This document shows, piece after piece, positions 24,101 through 35,093 of a stretch of DNA of 64,000 nt (its first letter is position 1; every line of letters begins with the position of its first letter). The notes under the pieces are model-generated. The model saw nothing but the letters and a program-made list of their open reading frames with translations. It ran no database searches and was not told the DNA's origin. This DNA comes from Capsicum annuum (lineage: Eukaryota; Streptophyta; Magnoliopsida; Solanales; Solanaceae): assembly GCF_002878395.1 (NCBI RefSeq), contig NC_061111.1, forward strand, positions 21,742,970 through 21,806,969. Reading direction: 5' to 3'. The position numbers and the translations under genes were made by a program.

Positions 24101-24880
24101 TGATAGACACATCCCTTAGATATCATTTTTCTGCCCGAAGGTAGGAAACAAGCTAGCCTCTGAAAGCTGAAGTATTACCCCCTACTCCAGTATGGGTTCA
24201 TTCGAAAACTAAAACTGGACAATTTTGTTTCCGCAGTCGACTTTGGAATAGCAGGAATAAAGCCAATCCCTGCTGAGAATGACATCAAAATCAGTCATCT
24301 TTAATTCGACTAAATCTGCTGAGATGACTTTCTAAAATATTATAATCGAATAATTCCTGTATACCCATCGGGCTATGATGGTTTTACTCACTGGGGTAGA
24401 GACTGAGAAGGGATCTACTAGAATCTTGGGACTGACTCTAAAATCAACTGTTATATAAGGAGTAACAAAAGACAAGGAAGCTCCTGGATCTAACAAAGCG
24501 TAAACAAGCAAGTAAAAAATCTGTAACGTACCAATAACCATATTAGAGGAATTTTCCTGATCTTTTCGGGATTGGAGAGCATAAAGTATGTTTGGGCGTT
24601 GTCTACTATTAGCACTGGAAGTGACACCCTGTTGATTTGGGCCACCAGACTGAGCTGAGGAATGGTTCTGCTGACTTTGGGAACCTATCTGAGGACAATA
24701 TCTGACTCTGTGGCCTGGCTTACCACATCCCAAATAAATATCCCTGCCAGCTCTACAAATACTCTGATGGTGTTTGCCACAAGTTTGACAAAGAGGATTA
24801 GTTTGGAGATTGCTAATGATGCCCTAAGACTTAAATCCTGGCGCCCTATCTCTATTACCATTCCTGAACTTAGGATCTAG
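21130..24880 (-). pseudogene. Gypsy pol remnant (PR-RT-RH-INT-chromodomain tail)
   Basis: In minus-strand order: a zinc-knuckle region (CGKPGHRVRYC, ~24730) whose first Cys position reads Tyr. Then an aspartic protease (ALLDPGASLSFV, ~24500), where the motif normally has D-S/T-G. Then reverse transcriptase with the FIDDILVYS catalytic motif (~23470). Then RNase H (~23110-22660), integrase with SALGTxT-type features partly eroded (~22520-21720, ending [11 protein letters not shown]), and an EATWE-type chromodomain-like tail (~21200). Frames are interrupted by many stops and a few shifts, so the element cannot make its own proteins. Confidence 0.85.
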
Positions 24881-25031
24881 AGAACTGGCTGAAGAACAAG
24901 CTGGAACTGATAAACTTAGGACGAAACTAAGAATGGTTTCCTCCCTCTGACTTAGGATGAGCAAAGTTGAAACTACCTGTCTCTGCTATCTTATTCTGCT
25001 TCTCCCTCATCTTAATCTTTTGCTCTTCTAT

Positions 25032-25717
25032 CTACTGAGCATGAGTCATAAGCCTGGCTATATTCATGTCAATATTCAACATCGCAGATCTGCACTCATT
25101 GACCACACTATCATTCACCCCAGAAACAAGCTTACTCATCTTGGCCCTGCTATCTGCAACCACATGAGGAGCATATCTGGCTAATTGTGTAAACTTAAGA
25201 GAATACTCTTTCACCAGCATGTTGCCCTGCCTGAGGTTGATAAATTCTAACACCTTAGTTTTTATCATATCTAAGGAAAAGAATCTTTCTAAGAATGCGG
25301 TGAAAAACTCCTCCCATTCTATAGATCCTGCATCAACTGACCTCTCTGACTTCCACTGCTTAAACCAATTGTGAGAAACATCCTGCAAGTGATATACAGC
25401 TAGCTCAGGACTCTCAATAGCTGACACCCCCATGATGTCTGTAACCTTTTTAACATGATCAAGGAATTCCTGAGGATCTTTTTCTGACTTAGACCCAAAA
25501 AAGAATGGAGGATTCATTCGGGTGAAGTCTTAAATCCTGGCTACAGCTGAATTGGCCACTAGTTTGGCCGGAATAATAGTTGGTCATTCATTCTAAGCAG
25601 CAACTGACTGAGCAAGAGTAGTGAATGCAGCTTTAAACTCTGCATGAGAGACATGCTCGCCCAAAGGATTTTCAGGCTGAGGAGCTGACGAATTCCTAGT
25701 TCTCTTCTTGGGAGACA
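25032..25717 (-). pseudogene. Gypsy gag remnant
   Basis: An ATG at 25717 opens a frame with MSPKKRTRNSS. In-frame stops follow at about 25590, 25528 and 25032. The middle carries a typical gag core (FFGSKSEKDPQEFLDHVKKV, then ELAVYHLQD, WFKQWKSER, FLERFF). The stops sit where one transition from Gln, Arg or Trp codons would create them. Confidence 0.8.
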
Positions 25718-25921
25718 TGTTCTGTACACAAAAGAGAAAGAGATTAAACTGAGAGATTAACTTGAAATTATGCTCAGTGGCATTACATGAATACTAAAAA
25801 ATGGGAAACTGTTCCTAAACATCTTATAGCCTCCGGCACATAAGTGTGGCGCGCAACACACCCATGTACAAGACTCTACTAGATGCGTCTTTCAGACTTC
25901 CTAGGACACTATTGAACCTTA

Positions 25922-25934
25922 GGCTCTAATACCA
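25922..25934 (-). other. Primer binding site of the gypsy element
   Basis: Minus-strand TGGTATTAGAGCC is complementary, with one mismatch, to the 3' end of initiator methionine tRNA. It lies 3 bases inside the 5' LTR edge. Confidence 0.8.
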
Positions 25935-25937
25935 GTT

Positions 25938-28476
25938 TGTAATGCCCCAAATCTAGTACCTGGAATGCTACACAGTGCTCATGACCCCGAAGGACCACAA
26001 GCTAACCCATGACTGATATCTGTATCTGAATACTGTATAACATCATGTAAAATGCGAAAATAATAGACTGAAACATGTCATAAAGTTCAAAATAGATAAA
26101 ACATAATATCTGAGAGTACGACATATTAATACCAAAACATGAACTGAAATAAACTGTCTAAACATACTGTAGTCTGATAAACCTCTAACTGACTAAACTT
26201 TCCGAATAAGGAGTTGATGGGACATATCCCCAACTAACTCCATCTACTAAAAGCTAAAAATAAATAATGAAATAAATAATAATATCATCCTCAAATGATG
26301 AGGACTCACTGCTAAATCTGGCTGCTGAAATTTGGAGTGCTACTAATACTTTGGAACTCGTGCTTCTGGACCTATGGTATAAAAAACCATTGCATAATGC
26401 ATTAGTACGATTGAATATATTGGTATATATGTGAGGTAGGCTGAATACAGAGGGTTCAAATGCATGAACAATGCTAACTGACTATATAGCATGAACGTAA
26501 GAATACATGCATGAATAAATGACTGTAACTGACTTTGTGATGATACTGACTACTGAGTATGAATACTGATAACATGAGTTACTAATAATTGATACTGAGA
26601 AACTGTATCTAACAATCTAAGTTCTGATGGAACTAGCTGAGTTTCATACTGTTCTGAGTTAATTGTATCTAACAGTCCTGAATTCTATAAAACTATCTGA
26701 GTTCTGTTACTGAGACTGAAACTAAAACTGTAACTATGGGAAGTAGTTATCTAACCGGTATGCCCTAAATAAAGTAATATAGCTGAGCTGGGGTCCAATC
26801 TGTAACCCCAATTAGAAGGGTGTCAATACTACACCACCGGTAAGGACAAGCTGTGAGTGACCCTCAACTGGAAGGTACTCAAATAAGAATGGAGGGAACC
26901 CTCAACTGGAAGGTAAGCCACCTCATCAAACCTCAACTGGCAGGGTAGATGTCTCAACCTACGTTGGCTATGTAGTTATGGAGTGCAAGGATTGCTTCTA
27001 AGAATCTCACCCTCTACTGGCGTGTGAGTTCCCATCCTTGGGTTCACTCGGTACTAAATCCTACTCCCATCTGAATAGACACTGAGCATGATTAACTGAG
27101 CTGAACTGGACTGAGTTAACTGAGTTCCATTGACTAATGGAATACTACTGAGATTACTGAATTACTGAGCTTTCCTGAGTCACATGACTGACTGAGTTCT
27201 ATTGACCATGGCTTGACTGAGAGTATCGTGAAAACATGACACTGGCTCTAGGCACCCAACTAAGTTGTCGGGTACAAGTATCCCCAGGACTCGATAGAAG
27301 GAAACTGACAAGGAAGGACATTCTTGAATACATGACCAACATCAACAATCCACAATATAATAAGTTGGGGATTTCATGAAGCACATGGTTATCATAAACT
27401 TGTACATGGTAGGAATGCATATAATAAGTATCATAATTTCATACTTTAACATCATGAGCATTCCAACAAATATCTACATTACACATCAATAGCATGGGAT
27501 TCATTTGAACATAAGGGTAAGACATGCATTTATCATATGGGTTACAATTGAGCTATAATACACAATTTCTATCCTCTTAGGCATTTTATCAAACACCTTA
27601 CATATACAACTTAGGGAATAGGTGTGATCATCAAATTACACATTATGAAAAACTCCATTCATGGATTTCAACTTGCATGCTAACGTAGTTTCATGAAAAA
27701 CACGTAAAGATTCCAACTTGGGAATCGTACAACAAGATAAACATAGTTACAAAATAACCCACAACATAAACATCATGATTTATAATTTGAAATAGGGTTC
27801 TTGAGCTTTATGGATGAAAGGAATCCATAAATCAACACTATGCATACCTTGGATGAAAGATTCTTGAAAACAAATAGTGAAATTCTTGAAATTGGATCCT
27901 CAATTGGAAACCCTAAGCTTGTTCTTGATGGATTTGAGAGATAAACCACCATAATTTGGGTGAAATTGGGATGAATTACGTGTTTGTGACTTATATAGGG
28001 GTGGAAAATTGACCCTTTTGCCCTTGAAGATGCAGTTATTTAATGACTAAAACTGGGTGCCGATGCTACAAGCGACACAACGCGTTGATGGTTGCGACGC
28101 GATACTCGATATATCATGCCATGATCACGTCAAGCCTTAGAAGTTTTGGCTCTGGAAGCCTATAAAAATGTTGACCAACACTATTGGCGACGCGGCGTGC
28201 CAAGATCGCGTTGATCCACTATTTTGGGACTCTAAACATGATCTAACTGTGTTCCAAAAAATCCAAAACTTATTTGGAAACACCTACTGACCTTTCTAAT
28301 CATGAATTACTGAAAATACGGGCCATTAAAGGACATTAAGATTGGGAGATGAGATTGCCAACTTTTGAAGGCCAAAATAGGCTAATTTGGGAACTTGGTT
28401 AGAATTTTCTAAGTCTGGAACCCTTTGACAAACTAAAAGGACTGAATTAAGCTTAGAAGTTTTGCGGGGTCTTACA
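25938..28476 (-). repeat. 5' LTR of the gypsy element
   Basis: Matches 18226-20753. It starts TGTAAGACCCCGC on the minus strand and ends GGGGCATTACA next to the primer site. Confidence 0.93.
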
Positions 28477-28734
28477 GCTTCATTTTGCCCTGATTGAGAT
28501 TGTTCAGGAAGTTTCTCCGAATCTATCTGTACTCCAACCTTTTTTGTTGGGTGGTCAGAAGTTGATCCACTTTCAGTTTCTTTTCTTTTGGGAGACTTCT
28601 TTTAACTGCAAACAATAGAAAAATAAAAAATACATTGTATTTAATGTTTGCATAATTTTTTTTAAGCAAAAAAACTAAGATAAATTTCAGAAAATTATTC
28701 TACGCCACATTACAAAAAAAAAATACTCCAACGG

Positions 28735-28830
28735 ATAAACCATCAATTGGAACAGATGAGAATCTGTTTGAAGACCTATTTAATATCTCCCAACAGATAT
28801 TTCACCTATTATAACAGATAGACCACCAAC
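28735..28830. repeat. Small palindromic-core array in intron 1 of B
   Basis: Four to five degraded half-sites (CAACGGAT, AACAGATGAGAATCTGTT, CAACAGAT) in the intron position equivalent to the 1.1-kb array of gene A. Confidence 0.7.
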
Positions 28831-28975
28831 ACCACAACTAATTCCACCACCAATGCCACCAAGACCACCACCAATACTACCAATACCAACACCAAGACCA
28901 CCGACACCACCAACAAAACCACAAGTACCAACACCAACAACAACATCCACCAACACCACCACAAACACCATTCAA
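28820..28975. repeat. ACC/CCA-rich simple repeat
   Basis: About 150 bp of imperfect ACCACC/ACCAAC triplets inside intron 1 of B. It creates an artificial Gly/Val-rich frame on the minus strand that has no other support. Confidence 0.85.
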
Positions 28976-29597
28976 TAATACCACAACAGTCAACAAAACA
29001 CTGAGATAAAAACTAGGGCTTTCTCGGGTGCTTTCTATTTTTTAGCCTCAAAACATAAAATTGTTAACCCATTTTCGCAGATAATACAACTAAAAGTCTT
29101 TTTTTCATTATTAACTAAAAATTCCTAATTTTTAGATTAAAGAATAAATGAAGAACTCTTCTCAAACTTTGTTACCTGCAAAAACGGAGAAAACAACGGA
29201 TACAAGCAAAAATAAAGTCAAAAATAACAACTATGTGGTCGAAAATGGAAAGAAAATTGATTTGTTTTGAAGGGTTGAGCAATATGTTGAGTAGTTGTTG
29301 TCTGTATTAATGAGAGAGAGGGGGGGGGGGTGAAGTGAGAACTTAAGATTTGAATTGAGGAAAAGTTTTTTTCCACAAATGGATGATTTGTATGGGTTGA
29401 TTTGTAATTTTGAAAAAGAATGACAAGTTTTGAAATTGTTAATTTGATTTTCACCCTTTTGTGGGCTTTCATCGAGTAAAGCAGGCTTGACAAGATGTGA
29501 ATCACATGCTTATAAAAAGAAAATGGAATCATTTTCAGGGAAGACGATTCAACTACCAAATTGATCTTAATTATTTTTTAAAATTTTAAAAGATATA

Positions 29598-29860
29598 TTC
29601 CCTCTGTTTCATTTTAGTTGACCCTTATTGACTTGGAACACCCCTTAAGAAATTATTTAATAGAGGCTTATTTTACTAAAATTACCCTAATAATTATGCA
29701 TTGAAAATATGAATTTGAGTAAATACACTTTGTTTAATCATTTAATGTTGAGGGTAATATTGGAAGAACATAATAAAATCCTCTTGATTTCATCAAAGGG
29801 ACAACTAAATTGAAACAAATATTTTTAAAAAGAGGGCCAACTAAAATAAAAAGTAGGGAG
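29598..29860. mobile_element. Stowaway-like MITE (Tc1/mariner type)
   Basis: Terminal inverted repeats (TTCCCTCTGTTTCATTTTAG left; CTCCCTACTTTTTATTTTAG from the right end) of about 28 bp are flanked by TA on both sides (29596-29597 and 29861-29862). Length is about 263 bp with no coding capacity. This matches the ends and TA target preference of Stowaway MITEs. It lies just upstream of the B leader. Confidence 0.85.
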
Positions 29861-29876
29861 TACTAGTTTTAAAAAT

Positions 29877-30738
29877 ATTAAGTTAATGAGAGCGATTTTC
29901 AACTCAGTTTGATCGATCGACGACCTGGATCGGGATGAACGCAATACCAACGCCAATTACAAAGACTCAGTTGAAGTTGTAGTTGACCCTATGATCTCAT
30001 TCATTTATCCCTAGTTCCACCTAAATCAATGTAGGTATTATTAATCTGAACATTAAGTTAATGAGATCGATTGATGACCCGGGTCGAGATGAACTTAATA
30101 CCAACGCCAATTGTAAAGACTCAGTTGAAGTTGTAGTTGACCATATGATCTCATTCATTCATCCCTAGTTCCACCTAAATCAATGTAGGTTATATTAATC
30201 CCAATATTAAGTTAATGAGATCGATCGACGACCCGGATCGGGATGAACGCAATACCAACGCCAATTGCAAAGACTCAGTTGAAGTTGTAGTTGACCCTAT
30301 GAGCTCATTCATTCATCCCTACTTCCACCTAAATCAATGTAGGTAATATTAATCCCAACATTAAGTTAATGACATCGATCGACGACCCGGGTCGAGATGA
30401 ACGCAATACCAATGCCAATTGCAAAGACTAAGTTGAAGTTGTAGTTGACCCTATGAGCTCATTCATTAATACTAGTTCCACCTAAATCAATGTAGGTAAT
30501 GTTAATCCCAACATTAAGTAAATGAGATCGATCGACGTCCTGGGTCGAGATGAACGCAATACCAATTCCAATTGAAAAGAATAAGTTGAAGTTGTAGTTG
30601 TCCCTATGAGCTCATTCATTAATCCCTAGTTCCACCTAAATCAATGTAGGTAATTTTAATCCCAACATTAAGTTAATGCGAGCTCATTTCAACTCAGAGT
30701 GATCGATCGATGACCCAAGTCGGGATGAACATAATTTT
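29877..30738. repeat. 154-bp tandem repeat, about 5.4 copies
   Basis: Units begin with ATTAAGTTAATG at 29877 (175 bp, with an insert), 30052, 30206, 30360, 30513 and a partial at 30667. Spacings are 175, 154, 154, 153 and 154 bp. Each full unit holds a GATCGATCGACGACC block, GTTGAAGTTGTAGTTGACC, and CACCTAAATCAATGTAGG. Sequence agreement is high. No open frame runs through it. It is a local minisatellite/satellite-like block. Confidence 0.95.
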
Positions 30739-30744
30739 TAATAG

Positions 30745-31465
30745 ATATTCACGTCTATTGCAACAGATGACATATCTGATTTAATTATCAAATAAACATT
30801 TGAATCTGTTGTGATAGATGACTGAGCTGTTGGAAATTTTCAAACAAATATTGGTATCTATTGTAACAGATGATATATTTGTTTGAAAATCTTTTTTTCT
30901 TTCAATTTTACAGTAAGCTTCTATCCAAGTAAGAGTTACTAGTAAGAGTAAGTACTACAAAATGCGGCAAAAAATGAAGAATTTCTTTTTCTTGGATAAC
31001 CTAAAAATATGTTCATTGAGTAGTTTTATCTTGTTTTTTCAATTTCACTAGTCATCTGTTAGAACAGATATCAACAGATATTTAATTATCAAATGGATAT
31101 CTGTCGTCACAGATGACTGAGCTATTGGGATATTTAAACAGATATTGATATCTATTATAACAGTTGTCATATTTAATTATCAAATAGAAAGGATTTTTTA
31201 AACAGATATTTGTATCTGTTGTAACAGATGACTGTGTTGTTAGGATTTTTAAATAGATATTGCTATCTGTTGTAACAGATGACATATCTGTTTGAAAATA
31301 TTTTTTTTCTTTCAATTTTAAAGCAAGCTTCTGTCTAAGTAGATAAAGTAGTAAGTACTACTTACAAAATGCCGTAAAAAATAAAGAGTTTCTTTTTCTT
31401 GGATAACTCAAAAATATGTTCATTGAGTAGTCTTATCTTGTCTTTTCAATGTAACTAAACTAAGT
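30745..31465. repeat. Palindromic-core array within two ~409-bp direct repeats
   Basis: Each unit has several ATCTGTTGTAACAGAT copies followed by a unique block ('tttcaattttacagtaagct' to 'ttcattgagtagt'), seen at 30881-31050 and 31290-31462. The full sites near 31215 and 31265 are near-perfect palindromes. Confidence 0.85.
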
Positions 31466-31499
31466 CTTCCTCGTGCCCTCAAATTATTAATGAATATTA

Positions 31500-31790
31500 A
31501 TTATATTAATTAATGAATATTGAAACCCACATCTACGTACACGATACATCTAGAATTATCTCATCTCCTCAGCTTCACTCCTAAATTTATTTTATTCATC
31601 TCCCATCTTTTTCTTTCTCTCCTCTTTAGCTTAGGATTTCACAACCTTTTTTCTCTCTTCTCTTTCTCATAAAGATCCTTTCGGATCTTAACCAATCCAT
31701 ATCTTTCCTCGACTGAAATTATTGTTTTGATCCCCTTATGACGATAAGGTATGGTTCATTATTGCTCTTTCATTCTCGTCTTCTTCTTTA
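31500..31790 (+). promoter_or_regulatory. Possible CT-rich leader exon with donor site
   Basis: CT-rich DNA (about 31575-31720) resembles the A/B leaders in style and ends in 'gacgataag|gtatgg' near 31749. T-rich, intron-like sequence follows to the array at 32220. No coding exon could be tied to it. Function is inferred from composition only. Confidence 0.3.
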
Positions 31791-32219
31791 CAAGTTATTA
31801 CATCTGTTTTTTATTTAATTACCATTTACCCATATGATATTTATTTAAAAAATTTAAAGGAACTTTTAAGTGTTGAATAAACAAATCTAGAATTTTTATT
31901 AGAATATCCGAAAAAAAATGTTTTATTGGGAGAAGTTTAAAAGCCTTGTTGGTAGTATCATTTTTTGGTATGTATTTTGTTTATTTCTTTGTTGTTTATG
32001 CTGTTATAGATGTTGTTGGTGGGGTTGGCATTTTTAGAAGTTATGGTGTGTTGTTTTTTATGGTGTTGGAACAAAGAATGTTGCTTCTTTGTTGTTGCTA
32101 ATGTTGAAACAAATGTTCTTATTTCTTTGTTGTTGATATTTTTTTATTTGTGTTTCTTTGTAGCTTATGTTGTTGATGTTGCAATAGATGGAGCAACTAT
32201 TGGAACAAATCAAACCACC

Positions 32220-32335
32220 AGCAAGGCTGGTTTGATGTATTCCAACAAACTCTAAATTTGTTGCAACAGAATCCACATCTGTTGCAACAGACTCCACATC
32301 TGATGCAACAGATTCTATATCTGTTGAATAAATGA
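32220..32335. repeat. Palindromic-core array at left edge of the large inverted repeat
   Basis: Four clean copies: GTTGCAACAGAATCC, ATCTGTTGCAACAGACTCC, ATCTGATGCAACAGATTC, ATCTGTTG. A matching array lies at the right edge (36160-36300). Confidence 0.9.
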
Positions 32336-33465
32336 ATAATATTTTTTCTGATAAATAATGTTGTAGATATAAGGAACTAACAGTTGATCAACTTTTGCCC
32401 GTCTATCACAAGAGGCTGCAATAAAGATGGGTTCAGAGGAATAAGCTGCATGCAGATGGAACCAATTCATATGTGGGAGGTATGTATTACTGATAATGCT
32501 ATCGTGGAAACACACATAGAGTATACTGATTTTGTGAATACTATTTTTACCAATTTGTCATAGATCATTCAAACAAGATATCTGCAATTTTACAGTTAAG
32601 TTTGGTAGGTTCGAACTGATAAGATCGATGGACCATGAATATGGTTCTGATACCCTGTTAAGATTTATTTTCGCTTGTTGCTTATATTTCTTTGTCAAGC
32701 ATTGTAAAGGGATCTAGTTTTGGTGTCGTTGTAAAGAGATTCAATAGCGATTGGACTAACTTTTAGGGTGCATTGGACTCTAAGAAGGCCTTCAAAGCCT
32801 AGCACAACATCTAAAAAGAATGAAAAACCAATAAAGTTATTACCCTAGCCTAAATTTATATGGTTGGGTTGCTCGGGGTGATGATTATACACTATTAGGT
32901 GCGGTACGAGAATGCCTTTGAGGAAAAATAGGTGGTTGATAAAAGATTATATCATCTGAGAGCTAATTGAAGAGGAGACGTAGGATAGAAGGTAACTTCT
33001 AGCGAATCTGGCCGATGAAATTATCTTAAAACGACATGAGAAATCTGAATCAAGTGCAAATATGAAAGTGTAATCGACAATGTAAATTCATCTATTGTCT
33101 CTCTGAAAGAAAAATAGTACAGATTGACACTTTTCTAAGGAGCTGCAACTAGGTAGCGTGGTCGGGATTATCACCTAGATAGAAAATAGTAGAAGTCCAA
33201 GAAAGCAGCCTTACGGGCATCGAGGGTTGAAATGATGTACAGTAAGTCTAGAAAACTTCCACCAACAACAACTGCAGTTAAAGTAAGGAATCTAAGAGAA
33301 GGAGCCAATTTTTAAATTTTAAATTTCATCCTATGCCTTCTTGTTTGTGGTTTCGATTAGGTCCATTGTTGTTAACCTGATCGGAACCACAAACGTGATT
33401 GAAAGGCAAATGGAGTATCATTACTTCCATATCAATATGGTTATAATTGATTGTGTTTTATAGCC

Positions 33466-33715
33466 TTAGCATGCTTTCAACATTTCTTTGAGAAGATCAG
33501 AGGCTTGCTGTAGTACGTGAATCCCGATAATTTTCAAGTTTTCCTCCATCTTGCTTATTCTGTATTCAAGCTGGTCGTTGCCGTCTTCAAAGTTGGTCAA
33601 GAAGTCCTGGTATCTTGTGAGATTTATCAGGAACACCACCTTTAAAGTTGTGGCATTTTAGATGGACTTCAGAACATTCTCTTCAGCAGCCTTAAAGGAT
33701 ACATAGAGGGTCGCT
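33466..33715 (-). pseudogene. Left-arm copy of a coiled-coil-like small frame
   Basis: The minus-strand frame matches the right-arm protein over about 80 residues (shared FKAxEE, NATTLKVVFLI, GNDxLEYRI, QASDLLxEMLKAC then TAA). One in-frame TAA interrupts it near residue 20 in the left copy. Product unknown. Confidence 0.55.
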
Positions 33716-34844
33716 GTGTTTATTTTAGGTCAAAATATGTTGATGCACACTCAAGATGCGGTCCCAACCGTTGAACATCACACTTTTATCGAGCGTTGCT
33801 CAATGCATCTTGCTCAACCAATTTGATAAATTAATAAGCAAGGAGTTACGTAGCTTCTGATCTAAACTGACTCTACCAAGCCTATAAAATGTTACGTAAC
33901 TCCAGGCCCATAACCCTATAAAAAAATTGGCTCGAGATAGTGCATAAATCAAACAAGTTCAATCCCTCAGGATTTATGCTGATCGCTTTTCTCCAATTAT
34001 AGATGATAAGATATCTGCTATGCAAAATTCTACACCATCGCCAGAAATGCTTGCCAGGGCTCAAGATGAATTGACAAACCAAAAAAAGATGAATTAAATG
34101 CTAGATTTAGTTCTTCTTTGTTTAGTTTGTTAAATAAATAACATGTGAATGCAAATGAAAATATTTCTGCCTTTTCTTTTGTACAAGGAGTGAATCTGGT
34201 GAGGTTGTTGATGCCATAATTATGTGTAGTCATTGCTGAAAACTTTCTTATTTTCGATTGTCTTCTAAAGACTTTCGTACAAGACTTCCTTGATGTTAAG
34301 AGATTACTAATAATGCCTTTCCAAGACTTTCGCTCTAGCAAGAATTTTCGCTGACGGTGTAGACTTTCGCATGGCAAATATCTTATCATCAACAGAAATT
34401 CTTGTCGTAGCGAACGTCTTGAGAAGGTATGATTAGTAATCTCTTAATATCACTCGAAACTAAGAGATTACTGATGCTATCTAAAAACTTGCGCCCTGAC
34501 AAGCATTTTTGGCGACGGTATAGACTTTTGCATTGCAGATATATTGTCATCTATAATTGGAGAAGAGCGATCAGTAGAAAGCCTGAGGGATTAAACTCGT
34601 TTGATTTGTGCACTACCTCGATCAATTTTTTTTATAGGGTAATGATCCTGGAGTTACGGTTACGTAACGTTTGATAGGCTTGGTAGAGTCGATTTAGATC
34701 ACACGCTATGTAACTCCTCGCTTATTAATTTATCAAATTAGTTAAGCAAGCTGCATTAAGCAACGCTCGATAAAAGTGTGTTGTTCAACTGTTGGGACCA
34801 CATCTTGAGTTTGCATCAACACATTTTGACCTAAAACAAACACA

Positions 34845-35093
34845 ATGATCCTTCATGTATCCTTTAAGGCTTCTGAAGAAAGTTTTATGAAGGTTTTCTT
34901 CAATGCCACAACTTTGAAGGTAGTGTTCCTGATTGAGTTTACAAGATATCAGAAACTCTTGACCAACTTCAAAGATGGCAACGATAAGCTTGAATACAGA
35001 ATCAACAAGCTGGATACAAGCTTAAAAATTATCAAAATTCACAAACTAGAGCAAGCCTCTGATCTTCTCCAAGAAATGTTAAAAGCATGCTAA
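34845..35093 (+). CDS. Right-arm small protein, coiled-coil-like, unknown
   Basis: An 82-residue open frame in the right arm of the inverted repeat, ending MLKAC-stop. The second half is charged and leucine/isoleucine spaced (RINKLDTSLKIIKIHKLEQA), as in a helical coiled coil. The left-arm copy keeps the protein better than would be expected for random drift, including the C-terminal KAC and the stop. It may be the last exon of a longer element gene, since the ATG at 34845 has no left-arm equivalent (ACG-type codon there). No known family recognised. Confidence 0.4.
   Translation: MILHVSFKASEESFMKVFFNATTLKVVFLIEFTRYQKLLTNFKDGNDKLEYRINKLDTSLKIIKIHKLEQASDLLQEMLKAC

Larger units (their letters stand above)
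18226..28476 (-). mobile_element. Ty3/gypsy chromovirus (Tekay/Del-like), nested in gene B
   Basis: A 10.25-kb LTR retrotransposon transcribed leftward. LTRs lie at 18226-20753 and 25938-28476, each TG...CA. A methionine-tRNA-type primer site is next to the 5' LTR (25922-25934) and a purine tract is beside the 3' LTR (about 20755-20768). Order of domains: gag, zinc knuckle, protease, reverse transcriptase, RNase H, integrase, C-terminal chromodomain-like tail, which is the Ty3/gypsy order. Flanking 5-mers are ACTTC (18221-18225) and GCTTC (28477-28481), a target duplication with one change. LTRs differ at roughly one base in nine over the first 250 bp by eye, so insertion is old. All reading frames are broken. 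Confidence 0.93.
28477..29560 (-). pseudogene. Gene B 5' part: leader, intron 1 and start of first coding exon
   Basis: Minus strand: a CT-rich leader (about 29450-29176) like those of A and A' ends at a donor (TTTTTGCAG|GTAAC at 29176/29175). Intron 1 holds a small palindromic-core array and an ACC-rich simple repeat. The coding exon begins after the acceptor at 28606-28608. The codon matching the ATG of A is AAG here, so the start is lost. About 40 open codons (KRKETESGSTSD...) follow to the gypsy junction at 28477 and continue in frame beyond the insertion from 18220. Confidence 0.65.

Noticed and set aside
22661..24880. Endogenous pararetrovirus instead of a retrotransposon
   Set aside because: Integrase, LTRs with primer site and purine tract, and the gag-PR-RT-RH-INT order identify Ty3/gypsy; no movement-protein region is seen.
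28780..28971. Gly/Val-rich 63-codon frame on the minus strand
   Set aside because: It is a direct reading of an ACC/CCA simple repeat inside intron 1 of gene B; no promoter or homologue is evident.
32010..32255. Membrane-protein-like frame of 81 codons
   Set aside because: Low-complexity TTG/GTT-rich sequence that runs into the array; hydrophobicity is a composition effect.
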